Assembly (NCBI GenBank): GCA_022009675.1
Contig: CP091718.1
Coordinates: 310,001 to 374,000, forward strand
Reading direction: 5' to 3'
DNA length: 64,000 nucleotides
Origin: Oscillospiraceae bacterium
Lineage (GTDB): Bacteria; Bacillota; Clostridia; Oscillospirales; CAG-272
The position numbers and the translations under genes are program-made. Below are positions 48,403 to 58,769 of this stretch, piece after piece (position 1 is the first letter of the stretch; the number at the start of each line of letters is the position of its first letter). The notes under the pieces are model-generated. The model did not search any database. It saw only the letters and a list, made by a program, of their open reading frames with translations, and was not told the origin of the DNA.

Positions 48403-49116
48403 CTAATCCCCGAGCTTGCGCCGCGCCTGCCAGTCCGGCAGATAACGCTCCACCTCGCGCCAGAAGTCGGCGGAATGATTGCCGTGCAGGAAATGGCACA
48501 GCTCATGCACCACGACGTACTCGATGAACGCATGCGGCCGCTCGCACAGCCGCGCATTGAAACTGAGTGAATGCGTTCTGCCCGAACAGCTACCCCAGCG
48601 GCTTTGCATAATCCGGAAGCGGACGGCGGCGGGCGCCGCCACGCCGCGTGCCGCAAACAACGGAAGGTATTGCCGCAGGTATTCCTGCACCAACTCCTGC
48701 GTCCTTTGCTTTTCAAAGGACTGCAACGCACCGATGCGCCAGCTGTCCGATGTCGGGTCGGGCAGCTCCACACGCAAAAGTCCCGCCGGCTCGTCCAACG
48801 ACCAGTGCCCCTTTCGACTGTTGCAGGCGGCATACTGCACGCGCAGACTGCCGCCGAGGTACGGCACACTGTCCCGCTGTGCCAGCACGGGCAGGTCCGG
48901 ATAAGCGTCAGTCCTGTCCGTTACCCGCGCAAGCGCACGCAGAATCCACTTCTCACGCGCAATCAGAAAAGATTCAATGCTTTCCTGCGGAGTCCGCGAC
49001 GGAGCAGACACGTATATGCTCCCGTCCGGCCGCACCCGCAGATTGATGTTCCCGACCGCCTTGCGCTCCAATTCATAGGACAGCCTTTTTCCGCTATCCG
49101 GCAGACGCAGGATCAT
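48403..49116 (-). CDS. YgjP/DUF45 metalloprotease-like protein
   Basis: 237 residues. The zinc motif VVHELCHFLHGNHSADFW (HExxH and a downstream His) and RFRIMQSRWGSCS define the YgjP-like M48 family. The N-terminal half has NINLRVRPDGSIYVSAPSRTP, also typical. The role in cells is unclear. It ends with TAG, evidence that TAG is a normal stop here. It begins 20 bases after the phosphonopyruvate decarboxylase gene, so it is in the phosphonate operon, perhaps only by position. Confidence 0.9.
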   Translation of the reverse strand: MILRLPDSGKRLSYELERKAVGNINLRVRPDGSIYVSAPSRTPQESIESFLIAREKWILRALARVTDRTDAYPDLPVLAQRDSVPYLGGSLRVQYAACNSRKGHWSLDEPAGLLRVELPDPTSDSWRIGALQSFEKQRTQELVQEYLRQYLPLFAARGVAAPAAVRFRIMQSRWGSCSGRTHSLSFNARLCERPHAFIEYVVVHELCHFLHGNHSADFWREVERYLPDWQARRKLGD

Positions 49117-49136
49117 CTTATTCCCCCACACGCCGG

Positions 49137-50245
49137 TTACCGCTGAAGTCCGCGCATGAACGCCTGCTTGTTCTCCCGCGCAGTCGTGGTAGGTCTGCCG
49201 AGATCGGCACGTGCGCCCAGCGCACAGCGCACCTCCAGCAATATCAGTTCTCCGGACTGACGCGCCTCCGCCAGTGCCGCATCCAATTCGTCCTCCCGCT
49301 CGACGCACAGCGCGCGCGGGTAGCCGCATCCGCGTGCGATCATGCCGATATCCAGTCCGGATGCAACGGTCGGCATCCCGCCCACCGTCTCGTGTGCACC
49401 GTTGTTGATGATTACGTGGATGAAATTGCGCGGCTTTTCCGTCCCGATCAGCGCCATGGCGCCCATATGCATGAGCATGGCACCGTCCCCGTCTATGCAC
49501 CAGACACGGCGCTCCGGCATCCGCAAAGCAAGCTCCAGCGCGATGGAGGAGCTGTGCCCCATGGAACCGACGGTCAGGAAATCGTGCCCGTGCCCCTCGC
49601 CGCGTGCCTCGCGGATTTCAAACAGCTCCCGCGAAGCCTTACCGGTCGTGCAGACGATCGGATCGTCCCCCGGCGGCGGCACTGATGCGGCGGATGACCT
49701 CCCTCCCGCCGCAGGGTATACCCGTTGCGGTAATCCGGCTTTCCGTCGCAGGTCAGCGCCCCCTTGCGCACCACGAACGCCGCCTGCCCGCCCGATGCGA
49801 ACAGCGGCTTCCATTCCTCCAGCCGGGCATACACCTCGTCCTCGGTCGTCTCCTTGCCGATAACGAAGGTGCGTATATCCATATCCTCCAGCAGGCGGAC
49901 GGTCACCTCCCCCTGAAAGATGTGCTGCGGCTCGTCATGAACGCCCGGTTCCCCGCGCCAACCCACGACAAACAGGCACGGGATACCGTACACCTTGCCG
50001 TTGAGCAGGGAGGCAACCGGGTTCACGATATTCCCGATGCCGCTGTTCTGCATATATACGACCGGCACCTTGCCGGTAGCAAGGTGGTAGCCAGCCGCCA
50101 ACGCCACGCAGTTTCCCTCGTTGGCGGCAATGATGTGATCCTTCCCCAGCCCGTACTCCTGCATCAGCCACGTACACAGCGGCGCCAGCAGGGAGTCCGG
50201 CACGCCGGTGAAAAATTCAAACGATCTGAGAAAATCCGGTTTCAC
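49137..50245 (-). CDS. aepY: Phosphonopyruvate decarboxylase, two frame breaks
   Basis: About 369 residues. A thiamine-diphosphate enzyme that decarboxylates phosphonopyruvate to phosphonoacetaldehyde, making PEP mutase run forward. The N-domain has FTGVPDSLLAPLCTW and AANEGNCVALAAGYHLATG; the ThDP-binding motif G-D-G is in VWCIDGDGAMLMHMG. Extra bases at about 49702 (joins RREEVIRRISAAAG) and C 49667-49671 (joins AAAGDDPIVCTTG) break it. Starts with GTG after AAGGAGG. It follows the PEP mutase gene by 11 bases. Confidence 0.93.
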
Positions 50246-50256
50246 GGTGCGCCTCC

Positions 50257-51554
50257 TTACAGCTCGTCGATCAGCGAAATGATCTGCTTGATGGGCATCA
50301 GCCGCGCATCCACTTCCTGCGCGCGATGGTAGCGCAGAATGTCCGTCGCCGTGCTTTGCATGGCAGGGAACGCACTGCGCGTGAGCTGGTTGGCATAGAT
50401 CACGATGTTCACGCCGTGCCGCGCCAGCTCCTCCTCCGTCACGCTGTTGAAGGAGGTCGGCACAACCACGATGGGCGTAACCGGATCCTTCTGCCGGAAA
50501 GTATCGCAGAACGTGAATATCTCCGTCGGATCCTTCCGGCGGCTGTGGATCATGATGCCGTCTGCACCTGCCTCCACGTATGCGAACGCGCGTGTCAGCG
50601 CATCCTCCATGCCCCGCTCCAGAATCAGGCTCTCAATGCGCGCGATAATCATGAAATCGTCCGTCAGCTGGGCACGCTTGCCCGCCGTGATCTTCGCGCA
50701 GAAATGCTCCACGCTGTCCTGCGTCTGCTCTACCTCCGTGCCGAACAGGGAGTTTTTTTCTTAAGTCCCGTCTTGTCCTCGATGATGACAGCCGAAACGC
50801 CCAGCCGCTCCAGCGTCCGCACGTTATACACGAAATGCTCGATCATGCCGCCCGTGTCACCATCCAGAATGATCGGCTTGGTCGTCACCTCCATGATATC
50901 GTTCAGCGTCTGGATGCGGGAGGACATATCCACCAGTTCAATGTCCGGCTTGCCCTTGGCAGTGCTGTCACACAGCGAGGACACCCACATGGCGTCAAAC
51001 TGATCCAGCTTGCCGTCCGTCTCGACCACGGTCTTTTCCGCAATCAGCCCGGTCAGTCCGTTGTGCGCCTCGATGGTCTTGACGATAGGGCACATTTCGA
51101 CCAGCTGACGCAGGCGCCGCCTCCGGAATTCCGGCATGGCGAGTTTTTCCTTGAGCCGCAGGTCGATCTTGCGCACCTCCTCGTTGACCGTATAGGGCGC
51201 CTCGATCAGCTCGCCGCCGTACTGCGCCAGCGCCCGGATCGCGCTCTCGCGGAGCACGGCTTCGGGTCCCGTGCGCCAGTTGTCGCCGTGGATAACATAA
51301 TCCGGCTTCAGTTCGGCAAGTATATCGTCATACAGCATATCGTCCTGCACCACCACGCGATCCACGCCGTCAAGACCTTCATACAGCCGGACGCGCTCCT
51401 CAAACGGGATGGTCGGAAACCGCATACAGCGGATCAGTGCGCGGTCACTCAGCGCACCCACGATAACGGCGCCGTATTTGTGCGCCTCCTCTATGATATG
51501 CAGGTGCCCCTCGTGGATGACATCCGTGAAGAAGCAGGTGTAAATGGTTTTCAT
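50257..51554 (-). CDS. aepX: Phosphoenolpyruvate mutase with N-terminal nucleotidyltransferase-like domain, one frame break
   Basis: About 432 residues. It forms the C-P bond: PEP to phosphonopyruvate. The N-terminal 130 residues carry FTDVIHEGHLHII (H-x-G-H, as in cytidylyltransferases) and VVVQDDMLYDDILAELKPDYVIHGD; the second CTP-binding motif (RTxGxSTT) is not obvious. The mutase domain has AMWVSSLCDSTAKGKPD and the EDK-x5-NS signature. A T7 run at 50753-50759 breaks the frame inside that signature; removing two bases gives the exact EDKTGLKKNS spacing. AAGGAG precedes the start. Confidence 0.92.
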
Positions 51555-51639
51555 AATTTGATGCTCCTTGTCTTTTGGCGGAGTTTCCGAATATCCGCCG
51601 GGCTTTCGCGCGGCGCCCCTCGGATTCTCCGTTTGTGGA

Positions 51640-52776
51640 TCAGTCCCGGTACATGACCGGGATGCGGACACCGGTCACGCGCAGTGCGTCGGTAAACACG
51701 GCGAAAAAGTCCCGGATATCCGCCTCGTCGATGGCGCCCAGCGCGCACAGCCGGAAGGTATTGGTTGTGGAGATTTTGCCGGGGTAGATGGTAAAGCCGC
51801 GCTCATAGCAGTAGTCGTGAACCTTTTCAAAGTCCCAGTTGGGATCGTCCGGATAGATGGCAGACACCACAAGCCCCGCCTGCCATTCCCGGCGGATGAC
51901 ATCCCGGAAGCCCAGCCTGTCCAATCCCTCATGAATGGCTTCAAACACCCGCGTGTGGCGTGCCCACTTTGCCTGCTCGCCCTCGGCGAAATACTCCTTC
52001 AGCCCCTGCACGGCGGCGTAAACCGTCTGCACGGGCGGGGTGAAGTGCATCTGCCCGGTGCGCTCAAAGAAGTCATACTGCAACCAGAGATTGCAGTAGT
52101 AGGAACGGCGGGGATAGTCGCGGCTCGCCTCGATGACGTCCCGCCGTCCGATGACAAAAGAAAGCCCTGTCATCGCCATCAGTCCCTTCTGCGCCGACGC
52201 CATGCAGAAATCAATGTTATCCGCCTGCACGTCGATGGGGCGCATGGCAAGCGTGGAGGTAGTATCCACCGTGAACACCGCCCCGTAGCGATGCGCCAGA
52301 GCGCCGATCTCACGGATGGGGTTCAGGATGCCGGTCCCCGTCTCGTTATGTGTAGTATGCACCAGTGCGATGTCCGGATTCTCACGCAGTACCTGTTCCA
52401 CCCGGTCAAGGTCGGGAAGTTCATCAATCGGGAAGGACAGATCAATGTGCGGCAGTCCGTAGAACTGGCAGATCTCCACTGCGCGGGTACTGTAAGCGCC
52501 GTTGTTGACCACCAGCACCTTGCCGCCCGCAGGCAGGAGGGAGTTGAGGCAGACGTCGATATTGAGCGTTCCGGAGCCGCAGAACAGCACGGCGGTGTAC
52601 ACGTCCGGATCGGCGTGAACAACCCGGAGCAGATCACGGCGGAAATCCGCCATCACATCGGCAAACTCGCGCTCTCGCGGGCAGATATCCGGCACCACCT
52701 GCGCCAGCTTGACCGTGTCGGTCGTGGTGGAGGGTCCGGGGTTGAGCAGTATATTCCGCTTTATTTTCATATCCAT
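51640..52776 (-). CDS. 2-aminoethylphosphonate aminotransferase
   Basis: 378 residues, intact. A PLP enzyme that interconverts phosphonoacetaldehyde and 2-aminoethylphosphonate with an amino donor (usually alanine). ILLNPGPSTTTDTVK and CPREREF open it; the PLP lysine lies in ASAQKGLMAMTGLSFVI; VVNNGAYSTRAVEIC and HTTHNETGTGILNPI match AEP transaminases. It heads the operon with aepX and aepY, so here it works in the biosynthetic direction. Symbols aepZ or phnW are used for the family. Confidence 0.93.
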   Translation of the reverse strand: MDMKIKRNILLNPGPSTTTDTVKLAQVVPDICPREREFADVMADFRRDLLRVVHADPDVYTAVLFCGSGTLNIDVCLNSLLPAGGKVLVVNNGAYSTRAVEICQFYGLPHIDLSFPIDELPDLDRVEQVLRENPDIALVHTTHNETGTGILNPIREIGALAHRYGAVFTVDTTSTLAMRPIDVQADNIDFCMASAQKGLMAMTGLSFVIGRRDVIEASRDYPRRSYYCNLWLQYDFFERTGQMHFTPPVQTVYAAVQGLKEYFAEGEQAKWARHTRVFEAIHEGLDRLGFRDVIRREWQAGLVVSAIYPDDPNWDFEKVHDYCYERGFTIYPGKISTTNTFRLCALGAIDEADIRDFFAVFTDALRVTGVRIPVMYRD

Positions 52777-52833
52777 GGCATATCCTCTCCGGCGCGGCTT
52801 CTGCGCGCCACCAGTATTGCAAATACACGGCTT

Positions 52834-52862
52834 ATTATACATGAAATTGCCCCGCTTGTCAA
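52834..52862 (-). promoter_or_regulatory. Sigma-A promoter of the phosphonate operon
   Basis: Minus strand TTGACA, 17 bases, TATAAT: perfect consensus. The rest of 52863-53022 has a weak GGCGGTTT/AAACCGCC inverted repeat and no gene. Confidence 0.88.
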
Positions 52863-53022
52863 GGCGGTTTTGGTGAATATGCAGGGAAACCGCCTCGGGT
52901 TGCTCCGGCGGGGGTGGCGGTCTGAACCCTGAGGGCTTTCCTGCCTGCTGTGTCAGCCTTCCCCGCCGTTTCCGGTAACCGCAGACGGCAGGTCACACGC
53001 GGGTACCGGGACAGCAAAAGCC

Positions 53023-53056
53023 GCCCGGCGGTAGAAGGGACAAGCCCCCGCCGGGC
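53023..53056 (-). terminator. GC-rich hairpin after the NAD(P)H-hydrate repair gene
   Basis: GCCCGGCGG pairs with CCGCCGGGC around a 16-base loop. No T run; probable terminator or transcript end. Confidence 0.5.
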
Positions 53057-53106
53057 GCATGGTTCGCTTCCCTGCTCCGGTTCCGCCGAATCAATCAGCG
53101 GCGCCC

Positions 53107-54723
53107 TTATATGCTCCCCAGCACCGTTCTGCTGTCCGACAACCCGCGCGTTACGTCGGAGAGCGCGGGCAGAATGTCCGAGGGAAGCATCCCGTACTCA
53201 CCCCGTACAGCCGCGCATCGGTCGCCCGCCGCCCCATGCAGATACACGCCGGCGGCGGCGACCGCGGCAACCGACAGACTTCCGTCCCGCAAGCGATCGC
53301 GCGCCTGCACCAGCAGGGAGCCGATGACGCCCGCCAGCAGATCACCGGATCCGCCCCGCGCCATGCCTGCGTTGCCCACGATCGAGAGCCATATCGCCCC
53401 GTCCGGTGCGGCAATCACCGTGTGTGCATCCTTGAGGACGACCGTAACACCGTGCAGCCTTGCAAAATCAGACGCGATGCCCGGCAGATCCGCGAGTACC
53501 GCGGATACGGACAGCCCGGTCAGACGTGCCATCTCCGCCGGATGCGGGGTAAGCACAACGGCGCGGTTCGGATTGCGGAGCATCGGTGCATCCCACAGCT
53601 GCGGATGCGCGGCAAGCAGATTGAGCGCATCCGCATCCAGCACGGTGGGGCAAGGCACCGGCGCGGACGCTTCCGCCGCTTGCAGAACCTCCTCCAGTAC
53701 CCGGCACGCGGACGCCGAAGTGCCCAGCCCACAGCCTACGACATACCCATCGGCGTGCGGCAGGGCGGGCGGATCTGCGCCGTACGGCGTCAGAATCGCC
53801 TCCGGCAGGGCAGTCTGCAGGACGGCGCGGTTGCCTTCCGGCGTCACGATATGCGCCAGCCCCGCTCCGGTACGCAGTGCCGCCGACGCCGACAGCAACG
53901 CCGCACCCGCCATTCCCGTCGAGCCGCAGACCAGCGCCAATCTGCCGTAGCTGCCCTTATTGGTGCGGCGTTGCCGGGGGGGCAGTACAGTGCGCAGCAG
54001 CTCGCCGTCTGCGAGACGCGCCCACGGAGTTTCCTCCTGCGCGGTGGCAATGCCGAGATTGGTAACCAGCACCTCTCCGCACAGGTCGGCGCCCGGGTAC
54101 AGCAGCAGTCCCGGCTTGAGTGCCTGCATGGTCACGGTCACCGCAGCCCGGATTGCATCACCCGGCACTGCCCCCGTGTCTGCCATGACGCCGGACGGGA
54201 TATCCGCTGCCAGCACGGGCAATCCGGCGGCATTGACCGCGCGGAACACGGCGGCGGCAACACCTTCCGCCGCGCGGTCAAGTCCGATGCCGAACACCGC
54301 ATCCAGCACGGCGGTGCTGACCGGCAGAAGGCGATCCAGCGCTTCGGGCGTACAGACCGGGACGCCTGCCGCTGTCGCCAGCGCATACTGCCGGGCGCAT
54401 TCCCCGCTCATGCGGGTCGGATCCGGCGTGCCGTCCACGCCCGGTTGCCCCAGGTACAGCACCGCAACCGGACGTGCCGTGCAGTCCTGCCCGGTCGCCA
54501 GCCTACGCGCGGCGGCAAAGCCGTCCCCGCCGTTGTTGCCGCCTCCGCACAGAATCAGCACCTGCCCTGCCGGAAACAGCGCCGGGCGACTGTCTATGCA
54601 ACGCACCAGTGCCGCCGCCGCGCGCTCCATCAGAATATGGGAGGGAACGCCTGTTTCCCGGATGGTATACGCATCGCACCGGCGCATCTGCCGGGCGGTC
54701 AGAATGGGTGTAAATGCGCGCAT
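53107..54723 (-). CDS. nnr: Bifunctional NAD(P)H-hydrate epimerase / ADP-dependent dehydratase
   Basis: 538 residues, intact. The N-terminal YjeF_N domain has ARQMRRCDAYTIRETGVPS and LILCGGGNNGGDGFAAARRL (epimerase). The C-terminal kinase-fold dehydratase has TVLDADALNLLAAHP, VLTPHPAEMARLTG and GNAGMARGGSGDLLAGVIG. Together they repair damaged NAD(P)H. It begins 44 bases after the asparaginase gene. Confidence 0.95.
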   Translation of the reverse strand: MRAFTPILTARQMRRCDAYTIRETGVPSHILMERAAAALVRCIDSRPALFPAGQVLILCGGGNNGGDGFAAARRLATGQDCTARPVAVLYLGQPGVDGTPDPTRMSGECARQYALATAAGVPVCTPEALDRLLPVSTAVLDAVFGIGLDRAAEGVAAAVFRAVNAAGLPVLAADIPSGVMADTGAVPGDAIRAAVTVTMQALKPGLLLYPGADLCGEVLVTNLGIATAQEETPWARLADGELLRTVLPPRQRRTNKGSYGRLALVCGSTGMAGAALLSASAALRTGAGLAHIVTPEGNRAVLQTALPEAILTPYGADPPALPHADGYVVGCGLGTSASACRVLEEVLQAAEASAPVPCPTVLDADALNLLAAHPQLWDAPMLRNPNRAVVLTPHPAEMARLTGLSVSAVLADLPGIASDFARLHGVTVVLKDAHTVIAAPDGAIWLSIVGNAGMARGGSGDLLAGVIGSLLVQARDRLRDGSLSVAAVAAAGVYLHGAAGDRCAAVRGEYGMLPSDILPALSDVTRGLSDSRTVLGSI

Positions 54724-54767
54724 GGGGGCACTTCCTTTCGCTTTTTTATTCGTTTATTCGACGTTTT

Positions 54768-55808
54768 CTAAAAGCGGGGCGGGCAGGCGGTCAAAGTCGC
54801 CGCATCCGCCGGCGGCAGTATATCGTGACAGACCGGCGTGTAAAACAGCCGGCGGCGAACGGCAGGATCGTCTGATTCTGCCAGTATCCACATGAGCTTG
54901 GTAAAGCACGCCTCCGGCGTCATGTCGAATGCCTCAAGAACGCCCATGTCCGTCAGTCCGCTCCCGACGCTGTAAACAGACAGGTCGGTTCCCTCGCTCT
55001 GTACCTGCGTAGTCAGCGCAACCAGCCTGCCGGCAGCCGTCGCGCGCTGTATCTCCGCCCGAAAGGCGCCGCCGCGATCGGGCAGCCCGCCCACGCCGAA
55101 GGACTCAATCACCAATGCCCGGTAGCGCCCCAGCATAAAGTGCAGCAGTTCCGTGTCCGTGCCGGGTGTCAGCTTGAGAAGCCCCACAGAGGGATCCAGC
55201 GACCGGCAGAAGTGCGTCTCCCCCTCGGTCGGATCAAAATACAGCGCCATGCGTCCGTTCTGAACCGTTGCCAGCGGCGGATAATTCGGGCTGGAGAAGG
55301 CGGAAAAGCTCTTGCTGCGCGTTTTGCGTGCACAGGTCCCGAGCAGAACCTGCCCGCCAAAGACCACCAGCACCCCCGCCATTCCCGATGCGGCGCACAG
55401 GAAGCTGTCGGACAGGTTCTGCTTGGAATCGGTCGTTTCAAAGCCGATCGGCTTCTGTGCGCCGGTCAGCACAATCGGCTTGCGGCTGTTCTGGATCAGG
55501 TAGGACAGCGCCGAAGCGGTATAAGCCATGGTATCGGTACCGTGCGCGATGACAAAGCCGTCATAGTCATCATACCGCCGGATGATTTCGTCCGCGATGC
55601 GGATCCAATGTTCCGGCATGATATCCGTGCTGTCCAGTTCGAACAGCTGCACCGCGTCCGCATCGCACATACGCGACACGTCCGGGACAAGACGGAGCAG
55701 CTGCTCCGCTCCCAGTGCCGGGGAGAGTGCGCCCTCGGACAGTTCCGAAGCGATGGTGCCGCCGGTGCCGATAAACAAGAGCTTTTTTCTGGCTGTATTT
55801 GACTGCAT
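54768..55808 (-). CDS. ansA: L-asparaginase, type I-like
   Basis: 346 residues. Catalytic motifs FIGTGGTIASE (first Thr) and FVIAHGTDTMAYTASAL (second Thr-Asp), then VLTGAQKPIG. No signal peptide, so cytoplasmic. The end is CPPRF followed by TAG, another normal TAG stop. Converts asparagine to aspartate and ammonia. Confidence 0.92.
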   Translation of the reverse strand: MQSNTARKKLLFIGTGGTIASELSEGALSPALGAEQLLRLVPDVSRMCDADAVQLFELDSTDIMPEHWIRIADEIIRRYDDYDGFVIAHGTDTMAYTASALSYLIQNSRKPIVLTGAQKPIGFETTDSKQNLSDSFLCAASGMAGVLVVFGGQVLLGTCARKTRSKSFSAFSSPNYPPLATVQNGRMALYFDPTEGETHFCRSLDPSVGLLKLTPGTDTELLHFMLGRYRALVIESFGVGGLPDRGGAFRAEIQRATAAGRLVALTTQVQSEGTDLSVYSVGSGLTDMGVLEAFDMTPEACFTKLMWILAESDDPAVRRRLFYTPVCHDILPPADAATLTACPPRF

Positions 55809-55965
55809 ACTTTCAATATCGTTCCTTCTGCGGAACGCCTTTCCTGCCTGTATTCCGTGTCGGAGAGGTCTGCTACATGGTATCACAAGGCGGGGCGGTT
55901 GTCAAGGGGGGCATAAAGAAGCATGCCCCCCACCGGAAAAAGCGCACCGCTCGCCCGGCGGGAAC

Positions 55966-57289
55966 TCACAGCACAATCCAAAGCCCCAGCAGGGCTGCCG
56001 TCAGCGCCGGGATTGCCACGGCGGCGCCGTAGCGGACAAACGAGCCAAAGGAGAACGGTACGCCGTGGTCGCGGAGCTGACCGGTCCACATGATGCCGGC
56101 AAGCGCTCCCATAGGAGTGAAAAAGGCGCCCAGATTGGAACCGACCACCGCCGCGTACAGTGCGGCTGTCCCGTTCTCCGCCCCGGCGGGCAACGCCGAA
56201 ATAACCGAGCGGTACAGCACACTCATCGGAATGTTGTTGACCAGATTCGCCGCCAGAAACGAGGAGCCGCCAAAGCTCAGAAGCGTTCCTGCCACCGTGC
56301 GCGGGGATGTCAGGACGTCCCCCAATGCCGACGTCACACCGTGCTTCTCCAGCGCCAGAACCAGCACGAACATGGAAAGCACGAAGGGAGCAAGATCCCA
56401 CGGCGCACGTACAAAGCAGCGCCCGATCAGATAGGGCGCGCGGTGACGGAAAAAAAGCTGATGCCCATGGTGAACAGCACAAGACTGCCGAAAAAGCAGC
56501 AGGTAATCAGCCACATGGGCAGATTCAGGAAGGACGAAACAGACAAAAGAAGAATGCACCCGCCCAGATGGCACAGCCCGATGATCTCGGTCGGACGGTC
56601 TATGCGCGGGAGCGACTCCTCCCGCGCGTCCAGCGGGGCGCGCAACCGCCGCCGGAACAGCAGGTACAGAACGCCGCAGGACACGACTCCTGCCAACCCC
56701 GTCGGCAGAAGCATCCGCAGCGTATACTGCCAGAAGGATATGCCCGCGCCGCTCATCAGGTATATGTTGGTCGGGTTGCCGATTATCAGCGCCATGCTCC
56801 ACGTGTTGGCGGCGACAAACTCCGAAACCAGATACGGAACCGGGTCGATCCGCGCGCTGGCGGCAAAATGACAGATAAAGGGCGTAAAGGTCAGCACGAT
56901 GATGTCGTTGGAGGTAAACACGGTCAGCACCGACACCAGCCCATACAGCAAAAAGAACAGCATCCGCTGACTCCCGCCGGCACGCCGCAGGATGCGGACT
57001 GCCAGCAGGCGGAAAAAAAGCCCAGCTCGTCAAGATACACCGACATCATGGTCATGGAGAAGAACAGCACCAGTATCTTGAGCGGATTGACCTCGCCCGC
57101 GCCGGTCAGTCCCTCGGCTACTTCGCCGGGACTGATCTGCCCGGTCAGAATCATGCACAGCGCCCCCGCCAGCGGCGCCGTCCAGAAAATGCTCACCCGT
57201 CTGCCCCGCACGGACACCGCCGGTTTGCAGAACACCAGCAGGAGCAGTCCGCCACAGCTCAGCAGAAAGATGGCAAGAACAGCCGTCAC
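55966..57289 (-). CDS. SLC13/ArsB-type anion transporter, two frame breaks
   Basis: About 440 residues, roughly eleven membrane helices. FTSNDIIVLTFTPFICHFA, NPTNIYLMSGAGISFWQYT and NNIPMSVLYRSVIS are ion-transporter (IT) superfamily motifs near those of ArsB and citrate transporters. The two A7 runs at 57013-57019 and 56450-56456 (plus-strand view) each break the frame; removing two bases joins DELGFFRLLAVRIL and SFFRHRAPYLIG. Starts with GTG 4 bases after the MFS stop, whose end supplies the ribosome-binding site. Substrate unknown. Confidence 0.85.
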
Positions 57290-57293
57290 GCGC

Positions 57294-58514
57294 TCACCTC
57301 TTCACCGCGACGCCCTGACGTCGGGTGCGGCAAGCCAACAGCCCGGCGAACAGCAGTGCCGGGAACACCAGCGCCGGAAGCAGTCCGGACCGGACGGTAT
57401 CCCCCGCCATTCTGCCCACCAGCCACGGTCCGGCGGTACAGCCGAAATCCCCTGCCAACGCCAGCAAAGCAAACATTGCGGTCCCGCCGCCGGGGCACGC
57501 ACGAGTGGACAGACTGAAGGTCCCGGGCCACATGATGCCCACCGACAGCCCGCACAGTCCGCAGCCAGCCAGTGCGGCAAGCGGCGAGGGGGCAAGCGCG
57601 GCAAGCAGGTAACTGCCCATGCAGGTGACGCAGCAGACCAGCATCATCCGGCGCATATCGTGCCGGTGCGAAAGGCGGGCGGACACAACCCGCGCCGTTC
57701 CCATGAGCAGGGCGAACAGGCAGGGACCTGCCAGATCCGAGAGCGTCTTGCGGGTAGCCGCGCTGAGCGAGCCAAACGTACTCAGTCCCTGCTCGGCAAA
57801 GGCGGATGACCACTGGCTCATCGCCTGCTCGCTGGCTCCCGCGCACAGCATCAGCACCACGAACAGCCAGAAGACGGGGCGGCAGAGCAGCTGCCGGATG
57901 GTCAGCGGCGCGGTGCCCTCCGCCTCGTCCAGCCGCCTCAGGGGGACAAGCGAAAAGTATACCGCATTGAGCAGCGGCAGTGCCGCCCAGGCAAACGACA
58001 TATACCGCCAGTTCTCTATGCCGAACAAGGCAAAATAAGAGGTCGATACCAGAATGACGAACACGTGCCCCCAGCAGTAAAAGGAGTGAAGCAGGCTCAT
58101 TGCCGCGTCCTTATGGTCGGTCGGGCACGCCTCCACGATGGGGCTGATGAGCACCTCCGTCAGACCGCCTCCGACCGCGTACAGCATGATGGACAGCAGG
58201 ATCCCGACAAACGGATCGGGCAGGCAGAAGGGCAGGATGCCGAGACATATCAGTCCGACACCAGCCATAATGTGTGCCGTGACGATGCAGGGGCGGTAGC
58301 CGATGCGGTCTACGAAGCGGGCACCCGCCAGGTCAACCAGCAGTTGGATGCCGAAATTCACGGACACCAGTGTTGCCAGGCGGGACAGCGAGATACCCCA
58401 CGTGCTCTGGAAGGTGAGCAGCAGGAGGGGGACAAAGTTATTCACGACCGCCTGCGTGACATAACCCAGGTAGCTGGCATACAGCGTATGCCTGTATGAA
58501 GTGCGGATATTCAT
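57294..58514 (-). CDS. MFS transporter
   Basis: 406 residues, intact, twelve hydrophobic helices. DLAGARFVDRIGYRPCIV is the loop 2-3 motif of the major facilitator family, and SVGIMWPGTFSLSTRACPGGG lies in the second half. It resembles sugar-type (FHS/fucose permease-like) MFS proteins, with less certainty. It heads an operon with the anion transporter. Confidence 0.88.
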   Translation of the reverse strand: MNIRTSYRHTLYASYLGYVTQAVVNNFVPLLLLTFQSTWGISLSRLATLVSVNFGIQLLVDLAGARFVDRIGYRPCIVTAHIMAGVGLICLGILPFCLPDPFVGILLSIMLYAVGGGLTEVLISPIVEACPTDHKDAAMSLLHSFYCWGHVFVILVSTSYFALFGIENWRYMSFAWAALPLLNAVYFSLVPLRRLDEAEGTAPLTIRQLLCRPVFWLFVVLMLCAGASEQAMSQWSSAFAEQGLSTFGSLSAATRKTLSDLAGPCLFALLMGTARVVSARLSHRHDMRRMMLVCCVTCMGSYLLAALAPSPLAALAGCGLCGLSVGIMWPGTFSLSTRACPGGGTAMFALLALAGDFGCTAGPWLVGRMAGDTVRSGLLPALVFPALLFAGLLACRTRRQGVAVKR

Positions 58515-58579
58515 GATACCGTATCCTTTCGGGCAAACATATTATAAAGGAAGTGCCGATCAGCCTTAAAAACCTTCGC

Positions 58580-58608
58580 ATTATAGCACAGCCGGGCGGC
58601 ATTGTCAA
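58580..58608 (-). promoter_or_regulatory. Sigma-A promoter of the MFS operon
   Basis: Minus strand TTGACA, 17 bases, TATAAT. Confidence 0.87.
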
Positions 58609-58705
58609 GCGGGTTTACTGCTTTTTTTCGGGGTAGAGGAGGTCTCCCGCATCACCGGACGCAATCAAAACTGACGAAACCGACAAACTTTTTTCGGATT
58701 CTCTA

Positions 58706-58734
58706 TTTACTTTTTACAAGATATCTGCTATAAT
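58706..58734 (+). promoter_or_regulatory. Promoter of the solute-binding lipoprotein
   Basis: TTTACT, 17 bases, TATAAT, about 36 bases before the start. Confidence 0.75.
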
Positions 58735-58769
58735 GGAGACAACCGTAATTTACAGAAAGGAACCACGCC

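Noticed and set aside
53059..54771. A 570-codon plus-strand frame
   Set aside because: Opposite strand of the intact nnr gene; low-complexity Arg/Gln-rich product without start signals.
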